From NCBI GenBank assembly GCA_961205875.1, contig OY540810.1, forward strand, positions 19,220,001-19,284,000: DNA of 64,000 bases, read 5' to 3'. The stretch is from Sialis fuliginosa (Eukaryota; Arthropoda; Insecta; Megaloptera; Sialidae). Shown in pieces: positions 36,811-48,218 of the stretch. Every line of letters begins with the position of its first letter. The first letter of the stretch is position 1. The notes beneath the pieces were generated by a model. It was not told where the DNA came from. It searched no databases and saw only the letters and a program-made list of their open reading frames with translations. The position numbers were made by a program, and so were the translations under genes.

Positions 36811-37398
36811 CATAGTATACCAAAAACCATTTGACAGGACATGCATTTGGTGCTAGAAGTCAAACACCGCACACAATAAGGAACTCTTGCATTGACCTTG
36901 GTGGGTCGGCGCAGTTCAATGTGACGGGTCAGAAGGTCAACTGCGTAGCGTATTTATGGTAATCTCTTTACATCTACAGCATACATATACATACACCATG
37001 ATGTCATACACACATGTGTGAGGATTGAACACGTGGCGTATTCTTGCGTTATTTGAATGTATTGTAGTCTTTGAAGACGAGCATTTAAATAATAATAATA
37101 ATAATACGGCGTATTATATTTCTAGATAATGGAAAAATAATGAGATGAATATGACTGAGAAAATTTACGTAAGATACAAATTAGTTTATTTATATATAAA
37201 GAGATCGTTAGATATAAGTACTATAGGCAATGAAAGAGTCTCCTCTGTTCTTACAAAACCTAACTTAATGTGGTCCATTTGAAATTATTTTAAATATACA
37301 GGATGTCTATAAATAAAGTTTCGATGAAAACGTAATTAATTCTCTTTTTTGTTCAGGGATCAATCACTAAATGAGGAATGTTAACATAAGAAGATAGA
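36811..37398. other. Non-repetitive, GC-richer patch 36835-37050
   Basis: Contains ttgaccttggtgggtcggcg and tgacgggtcagaaggtcaac, with repeated ggtca half-sites resembling nuclear-receptor response elements. No coding frame. It could be conserved non-coding DNA, but the sequence alone cannot show this. Confidence 0.3.
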
Positions 37399-37406
37399 GT
37401 TGGGAC

Positions 37407-38404
37407 TAGGGTTTGCAATCCCGCAGACTTTTTTTTCCCGCGGGAATTTTGCGGGAAATCTGCAAATCCCGCGGGATCCCGCGGGATCCCGCAGTTTTTC
37501 CAAAATTTTTCTAAAATTTTTATTATTCATGCTTAAAATGACTATTATTTAGTTAACATGACAATTAAATAATGAAAAATAGTTTCATAGCGGTAACATA
37601 TGATACATAAACGTAACATGTACCGTATAGACCGACGTAAAATCCTTAAAATACACCTGTGAATAGGAGATTGTCTAATATGTTAGATACAAGTACAAGA
37701 TGCTTCTAACTACTTTTGTCTTTTTGTTCGATTATCCATTTCAATTTTTTTAAGTCCTTCGTTGCGTATAAATTAGCCCTTGTTTTATACCTAGGTCACC
37801 TTTTACGCCGCGCCGGTATATACGTTATGTCACGTAAAACTAAACCACTAAATATCATTATTTACGGTTGCATTTTAGGGACAATCAAAATATCGTGTAG
37901 ATCGTATAGAAAAAGATAGTTTTAAGAAAACACGAATTTTGTGTATTAAATTTTTGTGGTTAACTTTCATTTAATCTGCCATTCTTCTTCTAAATTTTTG
38001 TATTTCGTATTTTTTATGTTTTTATTTTTGTAATCTGCGGGCTGTTCGAGCTTCTTTCGTCGCCTGAGTCGCGCGAATCCTGGCATGTTTTAATCGGTTG
38101 TGCGGTCACATTTTTCGAACGTTTTTTTTTTAAATTCTGTAGGTAATCGTGAACAAGAGATATATAATTTATTTCACTAGTTTCATATTCAGTCATCTCA
38201 ACCTTAATTTTTTTTCTTCAAAATTGTTACCTTTTTTTATCCATATTTACGTTTATAAGTATTCAAAACGCACGCGACCTACAAATTTAATGTTCAAAAA
38301 ATTCCGCGCGGATCCTGCATTTTCAGTGCGGGATCCGCAGATCTCCAAAACGTGCGGGATCCCGCGGGAATGCGGGATCCCGCATTGCGGGATTGCAAAC
38401 CCTA
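37407..38404. mobile_element. hAT-type element with GCGGGATCCC repeats
   Basis: Ends tagggtttgcaatcccgc and the inverted gcgggattgcaaaccct(a), flanked by a perfect 8-bp duplication GTTGGGAC (37399-37406 and 38405-38412). The subterminal regions carry multiple gcgggatccc-type repeats (37450-37500 and 38330-38395), the usual layout of hAT transposase-binding sites. The interior is AT-rich with no transposase. Open frames overlapping 38149-38571 cross the element's end and are not genes. Confidence 0.93.
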
Positions 38405-38438
38405 GTTGGGACAAACTGACTCGGTTTGAGTTGTATAA

Positions 38439-38737
38439 TGTCCGGTATTATAAAGGAGCTAGCAAGCACTTTCATATGAGATATCAAACTTATATGACAG
38501 TTCTTTTGGAGTTTGTTGAAGACTTTGACAAGTTTCGCGCACGCGTTGTAGGTAAACACCAACAGTATTAAAACAGTGGTGATATTATGAAAATTATTTT
38601 GTACGGTGAAAGATTCCAACTGTGTTACAATTAGTTGAAGTGTCACTGTTCTAAATTCTGTAACTAATCCATAGATACTAGTATAGAATTAATACCCCAT
38701 TTGAAAGTAATTGCTAGCTCCTTTGTAATACCGGACA
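38439..38737 (-). mobile_element. PIF/Harbinger-like MITE copy 1
   Basis: Ends tgtccggtattataaaggag and the inverted ctcctttgtaataccggaca, flanked by the 3-bp duplication TAA (38436-38438 and 38738-38740). TWA duplications are the hallmark of PIF/Harbinger. It sits 26 bp from the hAT at 37407. Shares its interior (for example gtttcgcgcacgcgttg) with 53416-53747 and 62783-63114. Confidence 0.85.
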
Positions 38738-38740
38738 TAA

Positions 38741-39072
38741 GATTCAAATGATGGTGTTTTAACATATTTCAAAATGTTAAGAAAAGTTATAAGTAGATAT
38801 AACTTATTGTTAGACGAATAGCATTGTTATATACAGAGCTCGGCATAAGTCAGTTAACGCTGCCAGAAAACAAAATTGTCGGTTAGTGTGGTTATATCGC
38901 CATGGCAGTCCGTATAAAGTACGGCAGTTTGAAGACAAAATGTGACATTTAAACCGTAATTACTTTTGTATCTAAATTACCAATTTATATAAATCATGTT
39001 TCTGTATGATCTTCTTTTATTTTTGTTCTCTATGCAAATCGGTTAACTGACTTATGCCGGGCACTGTATATA
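38741..39072. other. Short intergenic piece; possible old element
   Basis: The motif tcggcataagtcagttaacg (38841) is inverted as cggttaactgacttatgccg near 39041. This is a ~200-bp MITE-like inverted repeat with ~25-bp ends (about 38838-39063), and no duplication was verified. Confidence 0.55.
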
Positions 39073-39080
39073 TGTATAGG

Positions 39081-39388
39081 CATGGGCGCCGGGAGGGGGG
39101 TGCAAGGAGGTGCACTTGCATCCCCTGGCAAAAAATAATAATTCAGGTCAGAATATAAAAGTGAGGACCTTTTTTTTTGGTCGCGTCAAGTTCACTCTGT
39201 AATTTTATAAATTTAGATAAGGAAAAATAAAAACCGAAGACCTTTTTTTTTAGTCATGCTAAATGGACTACAAGTTTATTATTATTACAAAATTATTATT
39301 TTTTAATTTTTATTTTATTATTTTATATATAGTTTACTTTTATATATCTAGATGCACCCCCCTGAAAGAAATTCTGCCGGCGCCCATG
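39081..39388. mobile_element. hAT-type MITE
   Basis: Ends catgggcgccgggaggggg and the inverted gccggcgcccatg, with a perfect 8-bp duplication TGTATAGG (39073-39080 and 39389-39396). The interior carries two gaggaccttttttt-like blocks, also seen in the element at 42366. Confidence 0.92.
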
Positions 39389-39482
39389 TGTATAGGTATA
39401 TTTTGTTTAAAAAAATACTTATGCATCAAAAGCAGAACAAGTTCATTGATTTATTTATTTAGTAACAAAATACTTCTCATTA

Positions 39483-40170
39483 TACCGGGTGTTCCAGACC
39501 ACCCGTCCACTATGTTTTACGCTTAAACTATTGGAAATAGAGTTTTATGATAAAAAATTTACTATATATATCGACCCTAAAGAATTTCAGGAAAATATTT
39601 TCAACCCCCTAAAACTCCTCCTTGGGGGGTAGTTTGAGCGGTACATGCCCGTTTCTCATCAAAATCAAATGGAACGGTATATCCAAAAGTAGATAATTTT
39701 AAAGATCATAAAAATGTAAGAAACTTTTGTAAAAAATATTTTTTTATACATTCAATTGTTTAGAAAATATGGCGACTTGTTCCCAAATTTTAGGGTTTTA
39801 CTAAAAGTGCTCTAGTTTCGTTAAATATTAATTAAATTTTATTTTTAAATTTTTATTTGAAAGTAGAAATAACGAACTTTTTAATGATGTATGATTATTT
39901 GAGATTTGAATAATTTAAAGTGTCATACGTGACATATCAAAAATTCAAAACTTCAAATGGGGATAATTCAAAAATTTTAAATGGAATGATATATCAATTA
40001 GTATTTTATCTTAAAAAATATATTTAAATTAACAACTTTTGTTAAGAAAATTTTAAATTTTATTAAAAAAAAATAATTATAACTTAAAAACAAATTATAA
40101 AACTATTGATTAAATATTATTCATTATTTTTAATCAACCAATTTGAATTTATAGCAACACGCCCTATAAA
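39483..40170 (+). repeat. Old element fragment
   Basis: Begins tataccgggtgttccagacc, a motif related to the inverted end at about 28288-28305, and ends near cacgccctataaatt. A/T homopolymers dominate the interior. No coding sequence. Confidence 0.4.
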
Positions 40171-40201
40171 TTATGAAGTCAAACACGAGTAGCAATGAAA
40201 C

Positions 40202-40464
40202 CAGTGGCGTAGATAGGGGGGGGGGGGGGGTAAGATGATCAATCACCCCTACATTATGAGCCTACATTATGAGAAATCTCAAAAACATTTTTTAATTGAG
40301 AGACAATTTTTTAAACTTTTCTAGTATGTATAAAATAGTAAAAGTGGTAAATTGAGAGTAAAAAAAAAAGGTTTTCAGTTATTGTTTAGTTTTTAATGGA
40401 ATGATCTTTTTTTTAAAACTATTTTATCCCCCCCCCCCATCGCAAAATGCTATCTACGCCACTG
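40202..40464. mobile_element. hAT-type MITE
   Basis: Ends cagtggcgtagatag and the inverted ctatctacgccactg (15 bp, perfect), flanked by a perfect 8-bp duplication AATGAAAC (40194-40201 and 40465-40472). A G15-class homopolymer follows the left end and a C run precedes the right end. Same terminal family as 58176-58459. Confidence 0.95.
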
Positions 40465-40472
40465 AATGAAAC

Positions 40473-41606
40473 GTATATTAGAAAAGTTAATGCAAATAAA
40501 TTTAAAATAGCAAATACAGAATAAAAGAATTACCTACGTTTATTAAGTCTGTACATTTCTATATTTTATTGAGTACCTTATCTTCATATGGCCCTGTGAC
40601 GAATATCAATCGGTCAAAACTGATTTAATAATCTTTTAATTTAGAAACATATGTAGCAATATGTTGACATTGGGGCATTTGCCAAATCAACATGTTTTTA
40701 TTTTATTAGAAGAAAAAAAATATTTAGACTAAAATACGTCATTTTTTGTTTCAATTGTGTAAGTTATTTCACTAATAAAATTTATTTTATAGATTTTAAT
40801 ATTCAATAAAAAATAACTAAATGAGTAATAAACTCGAAATATGTTGAGTCGTAGTGAGTAATGTTAATTTATTCTTGTTTTAAGGAAATTCTTAAGTATG
40901 GTATTTTTTACAAGAATAATTATTAAAATGCGGTTTATTATTTAATTTATTTTATTATAATTAATTGACCGATCCTATCTGATTCAGAGTTCTATAAAAT
41001 ATTTATAGTTATAATAATATAAAAAATGGGATATGATAAAATTAGAAATGTTCTATGAAAGTAAAACGTAGGTACTCTATTTAAAAAAAGATGAATAATC
41101 AGGTAAGTAATCAGAGTATATTAAATATCAAACAACGTCATTATAATTTTTATACGTGAAAAATTCATAAGTTTTGTTTATAGTTGTGATATTTTTTTAT
41201 AAAATATATGCAACATTACATAGTGTCCCTTAATACAAACTTTGAATGTTAAGTTTCACATGCATGCTAATGACCTAAACTGTAATATACCGTAAGGTCA
41301 GGTAATAAAAAAAGTTCATTTGCTGCAACATAACGTTTATTGCAAAACAAAGAATACGAAGATAATGTTTAAATTACATACTTGTAAACTTGCATTATAC
41401 GAAAGACTTGTAATTCACATAAAATTGCGGATCTTGTAAAAATTATAGAGCAATAATACTTATACCGCCCTCTGTAGTGTCTGTAATTTGCATTTATATA
41501 CAATTTAGAACTACTTTGTTGATTATTGTTCGATTTACAACCTACGGAATGTATTATAATACAATTGTGTTTTTACTACTTATATTCATCGATGAAACTT
41601 GTGTAT
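40473..41606. other. AT-rich, no gene seen
   Basis: Nothing recognisable. Confidence 0.45.
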
Positions 41607-42171
41607 AAGGTACTGGCACCAGTCTTGGATATGACCCTAGTAATGGCTATTTTTTAATTAAATGTACTGAATTAAAAATATTTGTTGATATTTGATTATT
41701 ACCATTTCTGAATATTAATCTATATACATTTAACTTTCTTACAGTGGGATTTGATGATAATCGTCCAATAGGTGTCAAAATGGTAGACATTTAAACTAAT
41801 TATTAGCATAATTAATTAATTAATTATTATATAGTAACTGCTTTAAATTGTTTCAAATTTGACGATTATTTCTTTTATATCTTTTGTGTCGTAGTACTTA
41901 TCATTTTGTAATCATTAGCAAGTGTTCATCACTGCGTGCTCTTTACTGGTTTTACTTTATCCATTACTGGAGAAAAAAACATAAACAAAATAAAAGGCTA
42001 TAATTTAAAAAACAAACTATATTTGCGGACTTTGGTAATTAAATTGATTGAATAAAGAGTTACTTGTTTTATTAATAACATGAGTTGATGAGAAGTACAA
42101 AAAAGAAGCCCATCAATCATAAAATCAGTAAACCTTACTCTTATAGCGGCCATAACTGGTGCCAGTACCTT
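41607..42171 (+). mobile_element. TIR element family C, complete copy
   Basis: Perfect 16-bp ends aaggtactggcaccag and ctggtgccagtacctt. It matches 7414-7788 in opposite orientation and carries an extra internal ~190 bases (about 41700-41880). No target duplication was convincing, so the superfamily is open. Non-coding. Confidence 0.85.
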
Positions 42172-42365
42172 TTATTTTCTTACAATTAATTAGATACTTA
42201 AAGTGGTGTATGTATATTTTGAAAAAATGATAACATTCGCAATATAAAACAGGCGTTTTAATAATAAACGACAAAAAATTGTAACTTCTTCAAGAAGGAG
42301 ACCTCGAAAATGTACAACTTCAAGCCAAGACTTTTCTTATGATATCTAACTTGTCTACTTTAGAG

Positions 42366-42615
42366 CAAGCTTGTCCAACCCGCGGCCCGTGAGAATAATT
42401 TAAAAATAATAATAATTTTATAATAATAAACCTGCATTGAAATAAAAAAAATAGGTCTTCAGTTTTTATTCATCCTAACCTAGCTTTATTTATTCCATAA
42501 AATTAGGAATTTAAATTGACGAAACAAAAAAAAAGGTCCTCAGTTTTATATTCTGGCCTGTGGTAAGTAGTAAATTGAGTTTATGCTATGCGACCCAGAA
42601 GGTTGGACACCTATG
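42366..42615. mobile_element. hAT-type MITE
   Basis: Ends caagcttgtccaacc and the inverted ggttggacacctatg, flanked by a perfect 8-bp duplication CTTTAGAG (42358-42365 and 42616-42623). The left end continues cgcggcccgtgag, as in the larger element at 45679. 250 bp, non-coding. Confidence 0.93.
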
Positions 42616-42623
42616 CTTTAGAG

Positions 42624-42930
42624 TACGTAGTCAGGGTAATATAGCTATCATTATTTAACAATAACATCCAGTTTAATCAGAATCTGTTATTTTCATAACC
42701 ATGTAAATTTCCAAATGGATCAATCAGAGCCCAGCATCTGCTCTTTAACAAATGGATATCAAGTTAATAGGCTTTCAGCACATACATACTGGTAACATAT
42801 ATTTATGAAATTGAACATTAGTATGTTGTTTAAGTATTTCTTAATGTCTTAACAATAAATGATGAATAAATTTAAAACATTTAAAGACTGGTTTCAAATC
42901 TCATTCTTTTATCTTAACACGTGCAGAAAT
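42624..42930. other. Intergenic, no gene seen
   Basis: Featureless AT-rich sequence. Confidence 0.45.
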
Positions 42931-42936
42931 ATTCCA

Positions 42937-44244
42937 TATATGAGCCGTTGATTTTGAAAGTGGCCTAACTCCATTTTTCAAATTTTTTTGTTGACTGTAG
43001 TAACGTGTATAATTAGAAAAAACTATCATAAAAAACAATTTTTGGTTAAATATATTCAAAGGAAAAAATTTTTTTGAACACATTAATTTTCACAATTAAT
43101 TTCAAGTTAAAAAGTTTATTTTGAAAGTGGCCTAACTCCACTTCATTATTAATAATGTTGTTTTATTTATCACAATAGCTGGAAAACGAAAGCTTTCTAT
43201 GGAAAATGTTTGGTACAAAAGTTTTAGGATTTGGCGGGTCAAACCCAATGAAGGTAACAATTTTGACCTTGAGTGGAGGTTTTAAGGTCATTTTGGGGTC
43301 AGCGAATTTTTTTTAAATTGAAACTTAGTTATTTTTTTGCAGATTTGTATTTTACAAAAAAATCGAAATAACTTTTGTTTGAAAAGTTTTTTTTTAAATT
43401 TCAATTTTAACGTAATTTAAAAAAAAAATTACATCAAAAAAAATTTTTTGTGATCCAAAATTTTGAAATTATTATCTTAAATGTTTGAGGAAAAATGCAG
43501 TTTAAAAAAATAATTTTTTTATAATTTCATAAATTTTTAAAGCAAAAAAATTTTTTTTTAATGTTACAAAATTTAAAAAAATATGTTAAAATTGAAATTT
43601 TTTATAAAACTTTTCAGACAAAAGTTATTTCTTTTTTTCTGCAAAATACGAATCTTCAAAAAAGTAAATAGATTTCCTTTGAAAAATAATTGTTGACCCC
43701 AAAATGACCTTCAAACCTCCACTCAAGGTCGAAATTGTTAACTCCATTGATTTTGCCCCTCTAAATCCTGAAACTTTTGTACCAAATATTTTCCCTAAAA
43801 ATCCATAGTTTTCCAGATATTAAACAATCTCAAGACTTAAAAATCACCTGTATACATACTTAGATTTCCTGAATTGTATAATTTTTTTAAGAGTTATAAA
43901 GAAATAATTTAAATTAAAATGAGTGTTTGTTTTTTTTTTCAATTTGAAGCATTTTAACTAACTACAAATGGAGTTGAGTTCTTTTAAGTTAATAACAAAC
44001 GTAATTGTTGATTTTGAAAGTGGCCTTACTCCATTTGTGGTAAAAAAACACATATTATTGATTTAATAATTGGGGTTATTTTAATAGTAATTGTAAATTT
44101 AACTCCCTTAGAAACACTTAATCAATGTGGCACATTGATATCTTACACGTATATTTTTAATTTTATTGAAACGCAAACTCTTTAATATCTCAGTTTAAAC
44201 ATAAATGGAGTTAGGCCACTTTCAAAATCAACGGCTCATATATT
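42937..44244. mobile_element. Foldback element with repeated 28-bp motif
   Basis: Ends atatatgagccgttgatttt and the inverted aaaatcaacggctcatatat. The motif gattttgaaagtggcctaac occurs four times: near 42950, 43119 and 44010 direct, and near 44208 inverted. The middle (43180-43850) is a second palindrome of family H. Layout suggests one element inserted in another. Non-coding. Confidence 0.8.
43180..43850. mobile_element. Family H palindrome nested in foldback
   Basis: gaccttgagtggaggttt (about 43265) pairs with aaacctccactcaaggtc (about 43713); tttggtacaaaagttttagg pairs with the cctgaaacttttgtaccaaa block. Same interior as 27820-28290. The core is A/T homopolymer-rich. Confidence 0.75.
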
Positions 44245-45670
44245 GTAAATCCTTTGTTTTGAATAATTGAGTTAATATCAAATCATATACAGGATGTATT
44301 AAAAAATTATCTTCCAGAGATTTTAGCGATATCAACTTCATCGAGTCTGCTGTGAAAATCATTAATTCATTTATCTCCTGAAAACTTATTTTTAGCGGTA
44401 CTATACGCACTTAACTCATAATTGATAACTATATAATAATAAAAGTTACCTTCATTATTACAATATAGTGTGGTTCTCCTCTATGTATAAAATGTATCGA
44501 CCGATCAAGACATTTGTCTTAACCACATATCAACATTAAATTATTGTTATTATCAAATAGTTTAAGGCGTGTCGGCGCCCAAAGCCTTTAGCGCCTCTAC
44601 GCTTTTTATGATTTATAAGTATATGCATCTAAAAATACTTATTTCGTATAGTGTCTGTGTTAATAAATCAATAATGAGTTTATAAATTTTATTGATTTAT
44701 GAAAAGTACCTGTTACCATGATGTTGATTTATAGGACATTGCAAATTATATATTTTACGTGGTATACTTGATGTAATCGATGACATGTTTGTTGTGCAAT
44801 ATATTTAAAAAAAATTTAGTTGGTGGATTTAATGGTTTTGAAATATCGGAGATGTTTTATAATTTGTAAGCGTTATATTTTTGGTTACTAGTATATGTAT
44901 ATAGAGATTAGTTTATTTTTTATTTTTATATTGTAATGCTAATTTATATTAATGTTTACTAGGGCCTCTGCCCTTGGGTGTTTTTCACCCCAACCCCGAT
45001 ATTTATAACATAAATCTCGTAATGTAATTTACAATATAGTGTATTTCTATCTCTTTCCTGCGCGTGGCGAATTTTTCTCTGCTTTATGCTAGCTTGGGGT
45101 AGGTCATGTACAAATGAACAGTTAAAAAAAAAACGTATTCTCTTGAAAAAAATCATAGCTCAGGGACCTTTCATAGCTAAGAAACGAAACCTTCACAGTT
45201 AACTGGAAGAAGGATGAAGTTACAAAAAAAAAACGAGATTCGGTCTGATAATACCAGAGGGTATATAAAGAACGTTACCAGACATATTTAAATAAATAAA
45301 TATACTACACGTTTATATTATAGTGTGGATTCTAAATTAATAATCGAAAATCTATTCGCGGTCGATATTTATAAAGTTCTCGTTTTGTTTCTTCTCGTGC
45401 GAAACTCATAAAAACTAACTTGTGTGAAGCTGGCACCAAAAGTTTCGAAACAAACAAAAATGAGTTCTGAATACTACTCACAATCAGAGCTCTTTTATTA
45501 AATAAAAAAGATCTATCAAACTACTCAACCTCTTAAAAAATAGAGGGAAAGGTTAAATTGTCGGAACTATTTTTTTAAATATAAGAGAACTGTCAGAGTG
45601 CCATCCAGAATTCCTTTAAAAGTTTTTGTTTAAACCACATTTTCAAATTATATTAAATATATATATAAAA
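44245..45670. other. AT-rich, no gene seen
   Basis: A small GC-richer spot at about 44960-45000 (agggcctctgcccttgggtg) has no partner. Near 45425, aacttgtgtgaagctggcac is inverted around 47450, so the hAT at 45679 may sit in the loop of an older inverted repeat. Confidence 0.4.
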
Positions 45671-45836
45671 CTCTAGAGCAGGGCTGGCCAACCCGCGGCC
45701 ACATATGAGCAAATTATATTTTTACAATGTTTATTTTAAGTATCAGATGTTTCAAAATGACGGAGGTTGGTTTTAATTTCCCGTTGTTTTCTTTAAGAAT
45801 ACTATTCTATTTATGTGACTTAACTAATCATTTTAA

Positions 45837-46584
45837 GGGCGGGGTAAGGTTAATTCGTACAAAAAAAGGCATGTTTTTGTGAATTTTTTGTCACGACACA
45901 GTTAAAATCTCTTTATTAAAACCAATGGTATATTAAAGAATGACATTCGAAGAATGTTGTATAAAATTTTCACGAAGAAATATTAAAAAATACGGCAATG
46001 GCAGCAATTATTCGGACGTCTCTCGGAAAAAAGTAGAATTACGGTGCCCCTCATAACTTTGTGCTGGATCATCCGAAATCAAAAAATCAAAGTTCATTCG
46101 TTAGATAATAGTTTTCCCCAGGTAACGCTGGGAGGGTTTTTCGAAATTTAATTTTTTCACTTTTTTGGAACACTTTGAAGCGAAAAACGCGATTTTTTGC
46201 GAAAAAATCGGCTAATTTGTTATTGTAAAATAAAAATTATTAACAATTTTGAAAAAAACTCTCCAGCGTTACCTCGTAAATTATGTACAGAAATAGTGTT
46301 CAAAATTTCAAAAGGATCGGTGCAGTAGTTTTGACGTTATGAGGGGCACCGACTTTGAAAAAGTGAGTTGTGGGGAAAACGCTTTAAAGTTTTGAACACT
46401 AAAAAAAACAATAGCGCGCTCGGGTAGGTATAAAAATCTGCCAGATATAAAAATACTCATAACATCGTCAATTTTGCTCCAATCGACTTGAAATTTAGAC
46501 ACAATATTCTTGAAATATTATGCATTCAGTTAAAAAAATAAAAAAAAATTCAAAATAAATTTTTTTTAAAACCTTACCCCGCCC
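45837..46584. mobile_element. TTAA-flanked (piggyBac-like) MITE
   Basis: Ends gggcggggtaaggtt and the inverted aaccttaccccgccc are each flanked by TTAA (45833-45836 and 46585-46588), the target duplication of piggyBac elements. The interior has a second inverted pair (cggtgcccctcataac near 46042 and gttatgaggggcaccg near 46334). Non-coding. Confidence 0.82.
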
Positions 46585-46672
46585 TTAATTGATAATTTTG
46601 TTTTATAATATAATACAAAATTAGAATTTGAAGTATTTTTGTGAATAAACAAAACCATTACTAATTTCACAG

Positions 46673-46752
46673 AAATGACAAAAACACCACTAAGCTGTTG
46701 GAAGAGGAGTAATCCAGCCGACAAGAAATGCATCTCACCATCATCATTAAAA
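46673..46752 (+). repeat. Dispersed repeat, second copy
   Basis: Near-identical to 32851-32930, again ending in a CAT-type run (catctcaccatcatcatt). Confidence 0.6.
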
Positions 46753-46855
46753 CCATTATTTATTAGTATTTTAAAAACTTGATACCATACAGATTACAGA
46801 TATATTTTGTTGTTAGTTAAATATTTAAAAATTTTTTTACTATGATTGAACACTT

Positions 46856-47063
46856 GTTTGTTTTCCCCCTCGGATCGAATGAGACCCTTTATCTGCGTGA
46901 CATGGCGAAATATTGAGATTGTTTTCGCTATTTATTTATTATACAAAATCGTAAATATCTCGGTTTCTATGCGAGGTAGTGGGTAATTTTACGTTAAAAC
47001 TTTAAGATTTTTCCCACTGGATCAAATAAGATCAATTACAACCCTTCATCTGTGACAGGGGGC
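46856..47063 (-). repeat. Module E, diverged copy
   Basis: acaacccttcatctgtgaca followed by gggggcga, and aaatcgtaaatatctcg, as in 23400-23545, with more substitutions. Confidence 0.6.
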
Positions 47064-47804
47064 GAAATATTGAAGGTCGGTTAATATAATCAATCATATG
47101 ATAATATGATATGATATGATTATTAGTTCCGGAGATATAAGTTTACAAAGTAAACATATTTACAAGTTGACATATTTTCGTTACATTCGTGTTTTCGAGA
47201 TTATTTCCTAATATAGCCGGGGAAACCGTAGTTCTACTTAAAAAAAAGAAAGAAATTGATTAGAAAAAAATTCAAAACCGGAAAATCTAAATTTGTTTAC
47301 AAAATTTCTTATTTATGTGTGACCCTCGGAAAATTTTAGGTCGTCAATTCGGCCCGTGGTGCAATTTAGGTTGGCCAGGCCTGCTCTAGAGAATAAAATA
47401 AGAGAAATCTAGAACTCCTATTTGGGTGCTATCCAGAACTTACTCTTGCAGTGTCAACTTCACACAGGTTAATAACTGATGTATATCAATAACTACGCTT
47501 TCCATTTTATAATGAACACAAATATTTGCCATTTAAACGCGTCTTAATAGTGTCACTATTTATATTTCATTTGCTTATGTACGATATATTTTTAATCTTT
47601 AAATATTTGCCGAGTCCTGCGCGTGAAAAACATGTTTGTTGTAAAAATGTTTGCACTAAGCAGGTGATACTCATGAACACAACATATGTAACATTCAAAT
47701 CTGTGGTACCTAAGTATGCGGATTTCAAAGATGAAATTTGATTCCGATAAAACGAAAATTTCATAAATGTATACCAGAATTAACTGAATATAAAATATTT
47801 ACGG

Positions 47805-47990
47805 ATCTTGGCTTCTGGGTGTAAGCCGTGTCGATTTGGTCGTGTTATCTGCCAACGTTTCGTCACACATTTCAGTGAACATCTTCAGGAATCTGCACTT
47901 TTAGAAGATGTCCACTGCAATGTGTGACGAAACGTTGGCCGATAACACGACCAAATCGACACGGCTTACATCTAGAAGCCTCAAGACTTG
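47805..47990. repeat. Palindromic hammerhead-like repeat, copy 2
   Basis: Two inverted arms of the 28326-28435 repeat, head to head: ggatcttggcttctgggtgt on the left and the cttacatctagaagcc block on the right. The left arm's inverse preserves CTGAAGATG...GACGAAACG. The right arm has lost CTG at the core start. Confidence 0.6.
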
Positions 47991-48066
47991 TATAAAATAT
48001 TAACGTTAGAAAAAAAGCCTTAAACATTTTTTTTAATTTACTTAACTGGAGTTTCAAAAAAATATT

Positions 48067-48218
48067 AACTAACTTTTCGGGCCGTTGTCCACGTTGTCAT
48101 TTTGTATTTCTTGACGTTTCAACTATCATGTCGGAGTTCTCTTCAGAAGTGTTTCTGAAGAAGATTCAACGTCAAGAAATACAATACGACAACGTGGACG
48201 CAACAGCCCGAAAAGTTA
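48067..48218. repeat. Palindromic repeat, second hammerhead-like family
   Basis: aactaacttttcgggccgtt (48067) pairs with the cagcccgaaaagttagtt end. Inside are ttgacgtttcaactatcatg and caacgtcaagaaatac. The inverse of the left arm has CTGAAGA, a foldable stem, and GAAACGTC. A single-arm relative is at 56836-56930. Confidence 0.65.

Larger units (their letters stand above)
45679..47383. mobile_element. hAT-type element carrying nested insertions
   Basis: Ends cagggctggccaacccgcgg and the inverted ggttggccaggcctg, flanked by a perfect palindromic 8-bp duplication CTCTAGAG (45671-45678 and 47384-47391). It contains a TTAA-flanked element (45837-46584), a dispersed repeat (46673-46752) and a diverged module E (46856-47063). 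No transposase. Confidence 0.93.

Noticed and set aside
38323..38646. The same ~63-codon open frame (contains TVQNNFHNITTVLI) stays open in all three Harbinger MITE copies
   Set aside because: The frame lacks a conserved ATG, and most differences between the copies change the amino acid (E/A, F/L, L/P, Y/F, N/D, I/R, M/L). This looks like neutral drift, and the copies are similar enough to stay open by descent.
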